Shown: positions 40,599 to 49,008 of the stretch, one piece after another | Numbering within the stretch: the stretch's first letter is position 1 | Layout of the letters: each line of letters opens with the position of its first letter | From: Albibacillus kandeliae | Lineage (GTDB): Bacteria > Pseudomonadota > Alphaproteobacteria > Rhodobacterales > Rhodobacteraceae | DNA length: 64,000 bases | Assembly (NCBI RefSeq): GCF_003116585.1 | Contig: NZ_QEHM01000001.1 | Location: 124,001-188,000 of the forward strand | Direction: 5' to 3' | Notes under the pieces: model-generated | Told to the model about the DNA's origin: nothing | The model's database searches: none | What the model saw: the letters and a program-made list of their open reading frames with translations, nothing else | Program-made: the position numbers and the translations under genes

Positions 40599-41607
40599 GG
40601 GGCGCTCCTCCCTCGGCGACGCGCCAGCAGTTGGTGCGGTGCCCCGCGCCAAGGTTCGTTTCGCCGGGATAGGACGCGTGGCACTTGGCGTCGGCGAGCG
40701 CGCAGCGCGGGGCAAAACGGCAGCCCTTGGGCATCGCCGTCAGCGACGGCGGCTGACCTCCCAGCGCGTAGAGGCGTTTGCGCTTCTCCCCGAGCTTGGG
40801 GATCGCGCTGAGCAGCGACTGGGTGTAGGGGTGCGCCGGGTTGCGGAACAGCTCCTTCGCGGGGCCCTGCTCGACGATCCGCCCCGCGTACATCACCGCG
40901 ATCCGGTCGCAGATCGAGGCGGCGACGCCCATGTCGTGGGTGATCAGCACGATGGCGACGCCGGTCTCCTCCTGAATCTGGCGGTAGAGATCCATCATCT
41001 TGACCTGAATGGTCACGTCGAGGCTCGACGTAGGCTCGTCCGCGATCATGACCTCGGGCGCACAGGCGATGGCCATGGCCGAAACGACCCGCTGACGCAT
41101 GCCGCCCGAGAACTGGTGGGGATAGTCGTGCAGCCGCGCCTCGGGCGAGGGGATGCGGACCTTGCCCAGCGCTTCGGCGGCACGGGCGCGGGCGTCGCTC
41201 CGGGTGCGGGCGATCCGGTGATAGCGCAAGGGCGCGCCGACCTGATCGCCGATGGTGTAGACCGGGTTCAGAGAGGACATCGGGTCCTGCGTCACCATCG
41301 AGATTCGCCGCCCGCGCCAGTCGCGCGCGAGTTCCCGGTCGCTGAGCTTGGTCAGGTCTGTGCCTGCGACGACGACTTCGCCCCCGGCGATCCGGCCGCC
41401 GGGGCGGGGCAGCAGGCGCAGGAGCGACAGGCATGTCATCGACTTGCCGGAGCCGCTTTCGCCGACGATGCCGAGGGTCTGGCCCTTGGCGACGGAAAAG
41501 CTCACCCCATCGACCGGGCGCAGGGTGCCCCGGCGCAGGCGCAGCTCGGTCACGAGGTTGCGCACTTCAAGGGCCGCGGCGGGTTCGATCGGTTCGATCA
41601 GGCTCAT
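40588..41607 (-). CDS. Opp/Dpp-type ABC transporter ATP-binding protein (first ATPase)
   Basis: The 339-residue protein starts at the ATG at 41607, in an ATGA overlap with the permease gene. It has GESGSGKSM, TQDPMSSLNPVYTIGDQ, FSGGMRQRVVSAMAIA, VMIADEPTSSLDVT and the C-terminal CRFAPRCALADAKCH Cys motif of DppD/OppD. It supplies ATP hydrolysis to the DppBC channel together with the second ATPase, whose gene it overlaps by 11 bases. Confidence 0.93.
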   Translation of the reverse strand: MSLIEPIEPAAALEVRNLVTELRLRRGTLRPVDGVSFSVAKGQTLGIVGESGSGKSMTCLSLLRLLPRPGGRIAGGEVVVAGTDLTKLSDRELARDWRGRRISMVTQDPMSSLNPVYTIGDQVGAPLRYHRIARTRSDARARAAEALGKVRIPSPEARLHDYPHQFSGGMRQRVVSAMAIACAPEVMIADEPTSSLDVTIQVKMMDLYRQIQEETGVAIVLITHDMGVAASICDRIAVMYAGRIVEQGPAKELFRNPAHPYTQSLLSAIPKLGEKRKRLYALGGQPPSLTAMPKGCRFAPRCALADAKCHASYPGETNLGAGHRTNCWRVAEGGAPHAA

Positions 41608-42491
41608 AGCTGTTTCCTCCGGGGGTCGAGGACATCGCGCAGCCAGTCGCCGAACAGGTTCGAGGCGAGACAGGTCAGCATGATGGCGATGCCCGGCATG
41701 GTGATGGCCCACCAGGCGTTGGTGATGTATCCGCGCGCATCGGCCAGCATGACGCCCCACGAGATCTGCGGGGTCTGGATGCCGAGGCCGAGAAAGCTCA
41801 GCGAGGCTTCGAAGATGATCACCTGTCCGACCTGCAGCGTGGCCAGAACCAGAAGGGTGTTCACGATGTTCGGGGCAAGGTGACGGGTGAAGATGGTGAC
41901 AGGCCCGCAGCCCGCGATCCGCGCCAGCGCCACGTACTCGCGTTCGCGCAGCGACAGGATCTCGCCGCGGACGATCCGGGCGTACCAGCTCCAGTAGGTT
42001 ACCACGATGACGATCACCACGGTCTGGAGGCCGGGGTCGAGCACGGCGGCGAGGATCAGCGCCAGTGCCAGCGGCGGGATCGAGAGCTGGATGTCGACGA
42101 GGCGCATGATCACGATGTCGGCCCAGCCGCCGAAGTAGCCTGCGATCATGCCGATCAGGGTGCCGAGCGCACCGGAGAGCACGATGGCCCAGAAGGCGAC
42201 GATCACCGAGATCCGGGTGCCCGCGATGATCCGGCTCAGGATGTCACGCCCGAGGTTGTCGGTGCCGAGCGGGTGCGCCCAGCTGCCGCCCTCGACCCAG
42301 ACCGGCGGGTTGAAGGCGGACCTGAGGTCGAGCGCCTGCGGCTGCCAGGGCGAGACCCAGGGACCGATGAAGGCGAGCAGCAGCACGCCGACGAGGATGG
42401 TGACGGATATCCAGGGAAAGTCCCGTCCGGGCAGGCGCATGAGCAGGCTGGGGCGGGTGCCTTGCGGCAGGTCGGTGGCGTCAGCGGTCAT
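41604..42491 (-). CDS. Opp/Dpp-type ABC transporter permease (DppC-like)
   Basis: The 295-residue inner-membrane protein has an N-terminal helix and a five-helix transport domain. HPLGTDNLGRDILSRII and the EAA loop YVALARIAGCGPVTIFTRHLAPN are typical of DppC/OppC. It forms the channel with the DppB-like protein, whose gene it overlaps by 11 bases. Confidence 0.94.
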   Translation of the reverse strand: MTADATDLPQGTRPSLLMRLPGRDFPWISVTILVGVLLLAFIGPWVSPWQPQALDLRSAFNPPVWVEGGSWAHPLGTDNLGRDILSRIIAGTRISVIVAFWAIVLSGALGTLIGMIAGYFGGWADIVIMRLVDIQLSIPPLALALILAAVLDPGLQTVVIVIVVTYWSWYARIVRGEILSLREREYVALARIAGCGPVTIFTRHLAPNIVNTLLVLATLQVGQVIIFEASLSFLGLGIQTPQISWGVMLADARGYITNAWWAITMPGIAIMLTCLASNLFGDWLRDVLDPRRKQL

Positions 42492-43401
42492 TGCGGATCC
42501 TCGGGTCGATCAGGCCATAGGACAGGTCGACGACCAGGTTGGCGGCGACGAACATGAGCGCGGCGAAGAGCACGCCGGCCTGCACGACGGGGAAGTCGCG
42601 GGCGAAGAGCGCTTCGACCACGGTGCGGCCAAGCCCCGGCCAAGCAAAGACGACCTCGACGACGAAGGCGCCGCCCAGCATGGAGGCAAAGTAGACGCCC
42701 ATCATGGTGACAAGCGGCACGGCGGCGTTGCGGAAGGCGTATTTCCAGATCAGGACGCCCTCGGGCACGCCGACGGAACGGCCCATGCGGATGTAGTCGC
42801 TGTCGAGCACGTCGAGCATGGCCGAGCGGACGATCCGGGTCTGCGCCGCGACCGGGTACCAGCCGAGCGCGATGGCAGGCAGGATCACGTGCTTGGGGGT
42901 GTCGGCGCCGTAGGCGGGCAGCCATTCCAAGCCGATGGCAAAGACGATGATCAGCAGCAGGCCGACCCAGAAGTTCGGCATGGCCTGTCCCAACATCGCG
43001 ACGCCCTTGGCGAAGCGGTCAAACCAAGACCCGCGCCAGACCGCGCTCAGCACCCCGAAGGGGATCGACAGCATGAGCGAGAAGACGAGTGCGGCGGAGG
43101 CAAGGTAGATGGTGGCGGGCAGCCGTTCGCGTATCAGCTCCAGCACCGGCATTTCCCAGCGGTAGGAATTGCCGAAATCGCCGGTCACGGCATCGCTGAG
43201 GAACATAAAGTACTGCTGCCAGATCGGCAGGTCGAGCCCCAGCCGTTCGCGCATCTGCGAGACCATGGCCTCGGGCGCCTCGGGAGGCAGCATCAGGACG
43301 ACGGGGTCACCGCTCAGGCGGGTGACGACGAATATGATGACAGAGGCGCCGAGGATGCTGAACATCCCCTGCAGCACGCGCCGCAACACAAAACGGGTCA
43401 T
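42481..43401 (-). CDS. Opp/Dpp-type ABC transporter permease (DppB-like)
   Basis: The 306-residue protein begins MTRFVLRRVLQGMFSILGASVIIF and has the DppB pattern: GDFGNSYRWEMPV, the EAA loop YIRMGRSVGVPEGVLIWKYAFRNAAVP and PGLGRTVVEALFARDFPVVQ. It is the first permease gene after the binding-protein gene, separated from it by 70 bases holding an 11-base-pair hairpin that may lower its expression. Confidence 0.94.
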   Translation of the reverse strand: MTRFVLRRVLQGMFSILGASVIIFVVTRLSGDPVVLMLPPEAPEAMVSQMRERLGLDLPIWQQYFMFLSDAVTGDFGNSYRWEMPVLELIRERLPATIYLASAALVFSLMLSIPFGVLSAVWRGSWFDRFAKGVAMLGQAMPNFWVGLLLIIVFAIGLEWLPAYGADTPKHVILPAIALGWYPVAAQTRIVRSAMLDVLDSDYIRMGRSVGVPEGVLIWKYAFRNAAVPLVTMMGVYFASMLGGAFVVEVVFAWPGLGRTVVEALFARDFPVVQAGVLFAALMFVAANLVVDLSYGLIDPRIRNDR

Positions 43402-43432
43402 TGGAACCGTTCCTTCCGGTCTCTGAGAGGGA

Positions 43433-43461
43433 CCGCCCGCGCCGGATCGTGGCGCGGGCGG
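43433..43461 (-). terminator. 11-bp stem-loop between binding-protein and permease genes
   Basis: CCGCCCGCGCC (43433-43443) and GGCGCGGGCGG (43451-43461) pair perfectly around a 7-base loop, 10 bases beyond the binding-protein stop in the leftward operon. It probably protects the upstream message and attenuates the downstream genes. Confidence 0.7.
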
Positions 43462-43471
43462 CGGGCAGGCA

Positions 43472-45058
43472 TCAGTTCTGGGTCTTGAGACCGATTTCCT
43501 GGAAGTTCCGCCAGAAGCCGGGGTAGGGCCACGGGGTGTAGTCGACCTTGGTGTCGTTCCAGGCCATCGTCACCAGCGGCTGGTAGGTGGTCAGCCCGCC
43601 CAGCACGAGTTCGTGCTTGCGCTTGGCAATCTCCTTCAGCTTGGCCACGCGCTTATCCTGGTTCATCTCGCCCGAGGCGTCCTCGATCATCTTGTCGAAC
43701 TCGGGGTCGTTCACGTGCGAGTAGCTGCCCCAGCCCTTGCCGGGTTCATAGCTGTGCAGGTGACCGCCCCAGGCGATGGTCGGGTCCGCCGGGATGCTCT
43801 GGCCCCACATCCACGACAGCAGGCCGCCATTCAACTGGTCGGTCTTCTCGTCGCGGCGGCCAAGGTTGATCCAGGCGCCGTACTCGAGGTTGATCACCTT
43901 GCAGCGCACTCCGATGGTGCCAAGGTAGGCATACATCGCCTCGCCCATTTCCTTCATGTTGGGCTCGCGCGGGGTGATCAGGTTGTAGCAGTCGATGTCG
44001 AAGCCCTGCGGGTAGCCCGCCTCGGCCATCAGCTGCATCGCCTTGGCCGGGTCGTAGGGGTAGGGCTTAAGGTCCGGGTCGTAGCCCGTGCCATCCTTCG
44101 AGACTTCGGCGTAGCGGATGCCCTGACCGAAGAGGACGGTCTCGATGATCGCGTCCATGTCGATGCCATAGGCGATGGCCTGACGCACCTTGACGTTCTG
44201 CAGAGGGCCCTCGGGGATGGTGTCCATATCGAGGAACAGGTTGTTGCCCGACGGCATGGCAGCCGTGGCCACGTTCGGTTGCGATTTCACGTCTTCGAGC
44301 ATCGCCGGGGGCACGTTGTCGATCCAGTCGACCTCGCCCGTCTTCAGGGCCGCGACGCGGGTCAGGTCCTCGGGGATGATCTTGATCACCAGATCCTTGA
44401 CGGTCGGGTGATGGTCCTTGTTCCAGTAGCCGTCGTAGGCCTCGAGCCGCAACTCTTCCTTGACCTTTCGGGAGTTGAACTTCCACGGGCCGGTTCCCAC
44501 CGGATGCTGTCCGAAACCTTCCTCGCCGACCTGTTCGAAGTACTTCTTGGGCATGGCCCAGAGCTGGAGGTAGTTGGCGATGTAGGCGGCGTCGGGCTTG
44601 CTGAAATGCAGGCGGAAGTGGAGGTCGTCGACGATCTCGAACTCCTCGACGTTCGCCTGCAGGTGCGACCAGCGCGACACATTGGGGTCGGCCTGCCGCT
44701 CGTAGGAGAACCTGAAGTCCTCCGAGGTCAGCGGGTCGCCGTTGTGAAAAGTCACGCCCGGTCGGATGTGGACGTCGATGATGGGCTTGTCGGGGTTGCT
44801 GTCGTCGATGGACCAGTCTTCGGCCAGCCAGTTCTGAACCGTGCCGTCGGGCATCGGTTTGACCAGCATCTCGAACATGGTGCCGATGAAGTACTGATCG
44901 ACGCCCGCGGAGTATTTCGCGGGATCCATCGTAGTCGATTCCGCCGCGAGTGCGACGGTCAGCTGTCCGGTCTGTTCGGCGGTGACTGGCCCGGCAACGC
45001 TGCCGAGCAAGGCGCAAGTCAAAGCGATAGCGCCCGCGCCCATACGGATACGCGACAT
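43472..45058 (-). CDS. Opp/Dpp-family (SBP_bac_5) substrate-binding protein
   Basis: The 528-residue periplasmic protein starts at the ATG at 45058 with AGGGAGGAG upstream, followed by a signal peptide (MSRIRMGAGAIALTCALLG, cleavage near VTAEQT). Family-5 motifs are seen: LAEDWSIDDSNPDKPIIDVHIRPGVTFHNGDPLTSEDF (about 38 residues spanning the core), GTGPWKF and VRQAIAYGIDMDAII. It delivers substrate to the Dpp-like channel. The gene leads the operon ending in a CoA ligase and carboxylase, suggesting a carboxylate or small amide ligand rather than peptides. Confidence 0.93.
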   Translation of the reverse strand: MSRIRMGAGAIALTCALLGSVAGPVTAEQTGQLTVALAAESTTMDPAKYSAGVDQYFIGTMFEMLVKPMPDGTVQNWLAEDWSIDDSNPDKPIIDVHIRPGVTFHNGDPLTSEDFRFSYERQADPNVSRWSHLQANVEEFEIVDDLHFRLHFSKPDAAYIANYLQLWAMPKKYFEQVGEEGFGQHPVGTGPWKFNSRKVKEELRLEAYDGYWNKDHHPTVKDLVIKIIPEDLTRVAALKTGEVDWIDNVPPAMLEDVKSQPNVATAAMPSGNNLFLDMDTIPEGPLQNVKVRQAIAYGIDMDAIIETVLFGQGIRYAEVSKDGTGYDPDLKPYPYDPAKAMQLMAEAGYPQGFDIDCYNLITPREPNMKEMGEAMYAYLGTIGVRCKVINLEYGAWINLGRRDEKTDQLNGGLLSWMWGQSIPADPTIAWGGHLHSYEPGKGWGSYSHVNDPEFDKMIEDASGEMNQDKRVAKLKEIAKRKHELVLGGLTTYQPLVTMAWNDTKVDYTPWPYPGFWRNFQEIGLKTQN

Positions 45059-45174
45059 TGGTTTTCTCCTCCCTAGCTCGCGAATGCCGGTCCGGGCCTC
45101 CCCGCCCGCAACGATTCGCAGGTTAAGCTTAGGGCCGTGGTCCAAATTCAGTCAATTGTTTTCAATTTTAATCT

Positions 45175-45194
45175 TTCAGTATATAATTCAGTAT
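45175..45194. promoter_or_regulatory. TTCAGTAT direct repeat in the divergent promoter region
   Basis: TTCAGTAT occurs at 45175-45182 and 45187-45194 (12-base period), with a third TTCAGT at 45147-45152. The 175-base gap is AT-rich against the genome, as expected for two divergent promoters. These repeats are candidate sites for the adjacent GntR regulator. Confidence 0.35.
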
Positions 45195-45233
45195 GTTAAT
45201 GTTTTCACGTTGAGCGACGCAAGGGAGGGAGAC

Positions 45234-46019
45234 GTGGCCGATCCGATAGCGTTCCGGCGAAGTGCAATGGAAAACTCTGCGCGGGATCCTCTGGCGTGGC
45301 GGGGGCACCGCGACCTGCCAGAGCGCATTTCGGACGACCTCACGCGGCGCATCATGTCGGGCGAGTTCACCGGCGGCAGCCGGCTGGTCGAGGCCGACCT
45401 TGCGACCTACTACGATGTCAGCAGGGGGCCGATCCGGGACGCGCTGCGTATCCTGACGGCGCGCGGTCTGGCCGAGTTGTTTCCGCGGCGCGGGGCCGTT
45501 GTCGCTGCCTTCGACAAGAACGTGCTTGCCGATTGCTTCAACATCCACGCGACGCTCTCCGGGCTCAACGCCCGCTATGCCGCGCTGATGTGGACGCCAC
45601 CCGATCTGGCCGAGTTCCGCCGCCGGGTCGAGGTCTTGAAGGTGCTGACGCGCGACGAGACCTGCAAGCCCCTCCGCTTTGCGCTTGAATCGGGGCGGAT
45701 CGGGACCGCGCTCAACCGGTGTTCGAACAGCCCCATCCTGCAGCGCACGATGAAGCAGAGTGCCAATGACATCGTCTGGTCGCTGCTCTGGCGCGAATTC
45801 CACGTCGATTTTCACACCGACCTCCGGCGCCGGGAGAACACCGAGATCTGGGAGGTCGTCCTCTCGCATGTCGAGCAGCGCGATGCGCACAAGGCGGACC
45901 TCGCGATGCAGGAACTCATCTGCCAGTGCCGCGATGCCGCGCTGGAGACCATGAACCTTGCCGATGAGGGCGAAATCGACCCGCGCCGCCTGTGGCATCC
46001 GCCGGTGGAGCTCTACTGA
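45234..46019 (+). CDS. GntR-family regulator, FCD/FadR subfamily
   Basis: I chose the GTG at 45234, with GGGAGG 5 bases upstream, giving 261 residues; an in-frame ATG lies 12 codons later. The N-terminal winged helix (LPERISDDLTRRIMSGEF, YYDVSRGPIRDALRIL) is followed by an all-helical FCD-type domain (FNIHATLSGLNARYAALM, VLSHVEQRDAHKADLAMQEL). Such regulators sense small organic acids. It is divergent from the transporter-ligase-carboxylase operon and most likely controls it. Confidence 0.88.
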   Translation: MADPIAFRRSAMENSARDPLAWRGHRDLPERISDDLTRRIMSGEFTGGSRLVEADLATYYDVSRGPIRDALRILTARGLAELFPRRGAVVAAFDKNVLADCFNIHATLSGLNARYAALMWTPPDLAEFRRRVEVLKVLTRDETCKPLRFALESGRIGTALNRCSNSPILQRTMKQSANDIVWSLLWREFHVDFHTDLRRRENTEIWEVVLSHVEQRDAHKADLAMQELICQCRDAALETMNLADEGEIDPRRLWHPPVELY

Positions 46020-46425
46020 CCCACGGCAATTGCCCGGCCCGGCGATGCTCTCCGGGCGCGAGGGGAGCTATGGCTCCACAATCCGCAGTCGGGGGCCTGG
46101 TTTTGCTGGCGTTTCTCCAACGGCGGGCGGAACCGACAGCCGGACGCCAGAGAGGCTGGCTCGGACGCAATGCCCCCCCTGCTGGGTCGAACGTTCAAGA
46201 CCTGCCGGGGCGTGAACCCCAGATTGAACATTGCGGAGACCCCGGGGCACCCGGGGACAGGGAGGACGTTTCGCGACGCTGACGGAGCATTGGAGCCGGG
46301 CATCCGGCCCGACGACCCTTGCGGGTCGTCATCCTTCAGCGGGCGCAGCCGTCCGGCAATATTGGCCGGTGACCGGCGCGGGCCACCGCGCCTGTTCCAT
46401 CGGTCCTGCGTTTGAAAGGCGAGAC
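46020..46425. other. About 400 bases without a recognised gene
   Basis: Frames on both strands here are Pro/Arg/Ser-rich and not protein-like. A perfect hairpin, GACGACCC-TTGC-GGGTCGTC (46311-46330), followed by ATCCTT could terminate the gntR transcript. A smaller GGAGC-TATG-GCTCC stem lies near 46064-46077. The promoter of the GNAT gene should lie at the right end. Confidence 0.4.
46311..46330 (+). terminator. 8-bp hairpin in the gntR-GNAT gap
   Basis: GACGACCC (46311-46318) pairs with GGGTCGTC (46323-46330) around TTGC, followed by ATCCTT. It is a plausible but weak terminator about 290 bases after gntR. Confidence 0.45.
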
Positions 46426-46728
46426 ATGACCGAAGGCACACTGACCATCTCCTATCAGGACAGCGAAACGAAGGGGCGCTACGTCGCCCTGATTCCGGGA
46501 GTGGAAGGGGAAGGGGAATTGACCGTGTCAAAGGTCTCGGATGTGCTGATCATCGCGGATCACACCCATGTCCCTGCATCAATGCGCGGAAGGGGCGTGG
46601 CCATTGCGCTTGCCGAACGTCTGGTTGCCGATGCGCGCGAGCAGGGGCAGAGGATCGTGCCGCTGTGCCCCTTTGTCCGGTCGCAGGCCCTGCGCCACCC
46701 GGACTGGGCTGACGTGATCCAGACCTGA
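46426..46728 (+). CDS. Small GNAT-like N-acetyltransferase (NATD1/YjdJ type)
   Basis: The 100-residue protein starts at the ATG at 46426 with AAAGGCGAG upstream. GELTVSKVSDVLIIADHTHVP, then RGRGVAIALAERLVADAREQG (the acetyl-CoA pyrophosphate loop R-G-x-G-x-A) and VPLCPFVRSQALRHPDW match the short NATD1-like group. It is cytosolic and its acceptor is unknown. It stands alone and converges on the alpha/beta hydrolase gene. Confidence 0.85.
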   Translation: MTEGTLTISYQDSETKGRYVALIPGVEGEGELTVSKVSDVLIIADHTHVPASMRGRGVAIALAERLVADAREQGQRIVPLCPFVRSQALRHPDWADVIQT

Positions 46729-46783
46729 CTCCCGAGCGGGCGGAACAGGCGGCGCGCCCGTGGACGCGCCGCCGAGGGAGCTA

Positions 46784-47746
46784 TCAGCTTTCGACGAAGG
46801 CCAGCAGGTCGGCGTTCAGTACGTCGGCATTGACCGTGAGCATCCCATGCGAGAAGCCGGGGTAGGTCTTGAGCGTGCCGTTCTTTAGGAGCTTGATCGA
46901 CTTGTGCGCCGAGTCCGCGATCGGAACGATCTGGTCGTCCTCGCCATGCAGCACGAGGGTCGGGACACTGATCGCCTTCAGGTCGTCCGTCTGATCGGTC
47001 TCGGAGAAGGCCTTGATGCCGTCGTAATGCGCCTTGGCGCTGCCCATCATGCCCTGACGCCACCAGTTCTGTATGACGCCCTCGTGGACCGTAGCGCCTT
47101 CGCGGTTGAAGCCATAGAAGGACCCGGCGGGCACGTCGCGGAAGAACTGGGCACGGTTGGCGGCAAGCGCGGCGCGGAAGCCGTCGAACACTTCCAGGGG
47201 CAGGCCCTCGGGGTTGGCCACGGTCTGAACCATCAGAGGCGGCACAGCCGAGACCAGCACGGCCTTGGCCACGCGGCCTGCCGGTTCGCCGTGCTTGGCG
47301 ACGTAGCGGGCAACTTCGCCGCCGCCGGTCGAGTGACCGATGTGAACGGCGTTCTTCAGGTCGAGCGCTTCGGCGACGGCAAAGGCGTCGGCGGCGTAGT
47401 GGTCCATGTCGTGCCCCTCGGACACCTGAGCCGAGCGGCCGTGGCCACGCCGGTCATGGGCGATGACACGGTAGCCCTTGGAGAGGAAGAACAGCATCTG
47501 CGCATCCCAGTCGTCGGAGCTGAGCGGCCAACCGTGGTGGAAGACGATGGGCTGGGCATCCTTCGGGCCCCAGTCCTTGTAGAAGATGTCGACGCCGTCG
47601 GAGGTGGTGACGTAACCCATGGTGATGTCCTTCGTGAGGTCTGTGGCCTGTGCGTAGGCCGGGGAGGTGAGGGAAGAGAGGATGGCGAGGCTCGCCGCGC
47701 CGATCATGAGGTCGCGGCGGGTGGGGCCAGTGGATCGGGCGGCCAT
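46784..47746 (-). CDS. Alpha/beta hydrolase (non-heme chloroperoxidase/arylesterase type), exported by Tat
   Basis: The 320-residue protein starts at the ATG at 47746 with a twin-arginine-like signal (TRRDLMIGAASLAILSSL, cleavage after AYA), implying periplasmic export. The hydrolase core has the oxyanion HHGWPLSSDDWD, the nucleophile elbow GHSTGGGEVARY, the acid in LHGEDDQIVP and a C-terminal FSHGM His. It resembles cofactor-free haloperoxidases/esterases, here with Thr after the nucleophilic Ser. It is 5 bases downstream of the isochorismatase-like gene. Confidence 0.87.
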   Translation of the reverse strand: MAARSTGPTRRDLMIGAASLAILSSLTSPAYAQATDLTKDITMGYVTTSDGVDIFYKDWGPKDAQPIVFHHGWPLSSDDWDAQMLFFLSKGYRVIAHDRRGHGRSAQVSEGHDMDHYAADAFAVAEALDLKNAVHIGHSTGGGEVARYVAKHGEPAGRVAKAVLVSAVPPLMVQTVANPEGLPLEVFDGFRAALAANRAQFFRDVPAGSFYGFNREGATVHEGVIQNWWRQGMMGSAKAHYDGIKAFSETDQTDDLKAISVPTLVLHGEDDQIVPIADSAHKSIKLLKNGTLKTYPGFSHGMLTVNADVLNADLLAFVES

Positions 47747-47751
47747 CACGA

Positions 47752-48441
47752 TCAGGCCGGGACGGGGGCGAGGGTCTCGCCGCTGTGCGCGCTGCGCGAG
47801 TCGGCCTTGTGGACCATGGTGTAGGCGTAATCGACGCCCATGCCGTAGGCGCCCGAGTGCTCGCGCACGATCTCCATGACCGCGTCGTAGGTGTCGCGCT
47901 TGGCCCAGTCGCGCTGCCATTCGAGCATGACCTGTTGCCAGGTCACCGGCACCACGCCGACCTGCACCATGCGCATCATGGCCATGTCGTGCGCTTCCTT
48001 GCTGGTGCCGCCCGAGGCATCGGCGACCATGTAGATTTCATAGTCGGTGTCCGCCAATGCGGAGAGGGCGAAGGAGAGGTTGCAGACCTCGGTCCAGAGA
48101 CCCGAGACGACGATTTTCTTGCGACCTTCCGAGGCGGCCGCGGCGAGGGCGTCGCGCACCTTCTGGTCGTCCCACGAATTCATCGAGGTGCGTTCCAGCA
48201 GCGGGTGGTTCGGGAACACGTCGAGCAGTTCGGGGTAGGTCTTGCCCGAGAAGCTCTCGGTCTCGACGGTGGTGATCGTGGTCGGAATACCGAAGACCTT
48301 TGCCGCCTTGGCGAGGGCGACGGTGTTGTTCTTCAGCACCTGGCGATCAATCGACTGTACGCCAAAGGCCATCTGGGGCTGGTGGTCGATAAAGATCATC
48401 TGGCTGTTCGTCGGGGTGAGAAGGTCGAGTTTGCCGGTCAT
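47752..48441 (-). CDS. Isochorismatase-family hydrolase (YcaC-like)
   Basis: The 229-residue cysteine-hydrolase fold protein has catalytic Asp (IFIDHQPQMAFG), Lys (GRKKIVVSGLWTEVC) and Cys (WTEVCNLSFALSAL) in the family order. YcaC-like proteins are octameric hydrolases of uncertain substrate. It leads a two-gene leftward operon with the Tat-exported hydrolase. The preceding spacer separates it from divergent xapX. Confidence 0.87.
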   Translation of the reverse strand: MTGKLDLLTPTNSQMIFIDHQPQMAFGVQSIDRQVLKNNTVALAKAAKVFGIPTTITTVETESFSGKTYPELLDVFPNHPLLERTSMNSWDDQKVRDALAAAASEGRKKIVVSGLWTEVCNLSFALSALADTDYEIYMVADASGGTSKEAHDMAMMRMVQVGVVPVTWQQVMLEWQRDWAKRDTYDAVMEIVREHSGAYGMGVDYAYTMVHKADSRSAHSGETLAPVPA

Positions 48442-48762
48442 GTCCGTGGTCCTCTGTCGGGGAATTGTTGGTGTCTGTAGGGGGACTATGCGGGTGTTTC
48501 AGTGCTTCGATAATTGGAATAATGTCGATTTCACCATTCCTGGAATCGCAATGGTTGGGGCGGTGTGCGCCTTGGCGTACGCGGTCATGATGAGTTGAGG
48601 CGCAATCACAGTATTGAAGGATCGACCGGTTTCAGGCTTTGCTGCAAACGACCGAAGGTGAGGTTTTGCCTGCCCAACCGGGACGAATGTTCAATAACGC
48701 TCGCGCCGCCGCAGGCATGAAGAGTGTGACGTTTCCCGTTCGCCGATTCCTGGAGATATCTC
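48442..48762. promoter_or_regulatory. Divergent promoter region between the isochorismatase-like gene and xapX
   Basis: This 321-base gap is AT-richer than its surroundings near 48500-48545 (GATAATTGGAATAATGTCG). Leftward promoters for the hydrolase pair and rightward ones for xapX are expected here. I see no gene and no strong dyad. Confidence 0.4.
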
Positions 48763-49008
48763 ATGAAGATTTACCTCGTATCGCTCGGCGCAGGCCTTCT
48801 GGTTGGCGTGATCTACAGCCTGATGCACGTGCGCTCTCCCGCGCCGCCGGTGGTGGCACTGGTCGGGTTGCTGGGCATCCTGATCGGTGAGCAGGCGGTG
48901 CCGATCTACCGCTGGCTGACCGGCCGTCACATGATCAGCCAGTCCGCGCTTCACCTCTTCGGAGAAATGCCGAGCGCCCACGGCACCAAGGACAAGGAAC
49001 CCTCCTGA
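48763..49008 (+). CDS. XapX-domain small membrane protein (DUF1427)
   Basis: The 81-residue protein has two hydrophobic helices (LVSLGAGLLVGVIYSLM, VALVGLLGILIGEQAV) with the RSPAPPVVALVGLLG core of XapX proteins. GGAG lies 8 bases before the ATG. XapX was named beside xanthosine transport but its function is unknown. It overlaps the amidohydrolase start by one base (TGATG), so the two are coupled. Confidence 0.88.
   Translation: MKIYLVSLGAGLLVGVIYSLMHVRSPAPPVVALVGLLGILIGEQAVPIYRWLTGRHMISQSALHLFGEMPSAHGTKDKEPS

Noticed and set aside
46013-46531. A 172-residue minus-strand frame in the gntR-GNAT gap
   Set aside because: Ser/Arg/Pro-rich, overlaps two real gene ends on the other strand, no ribosome site and no recognisable motif.
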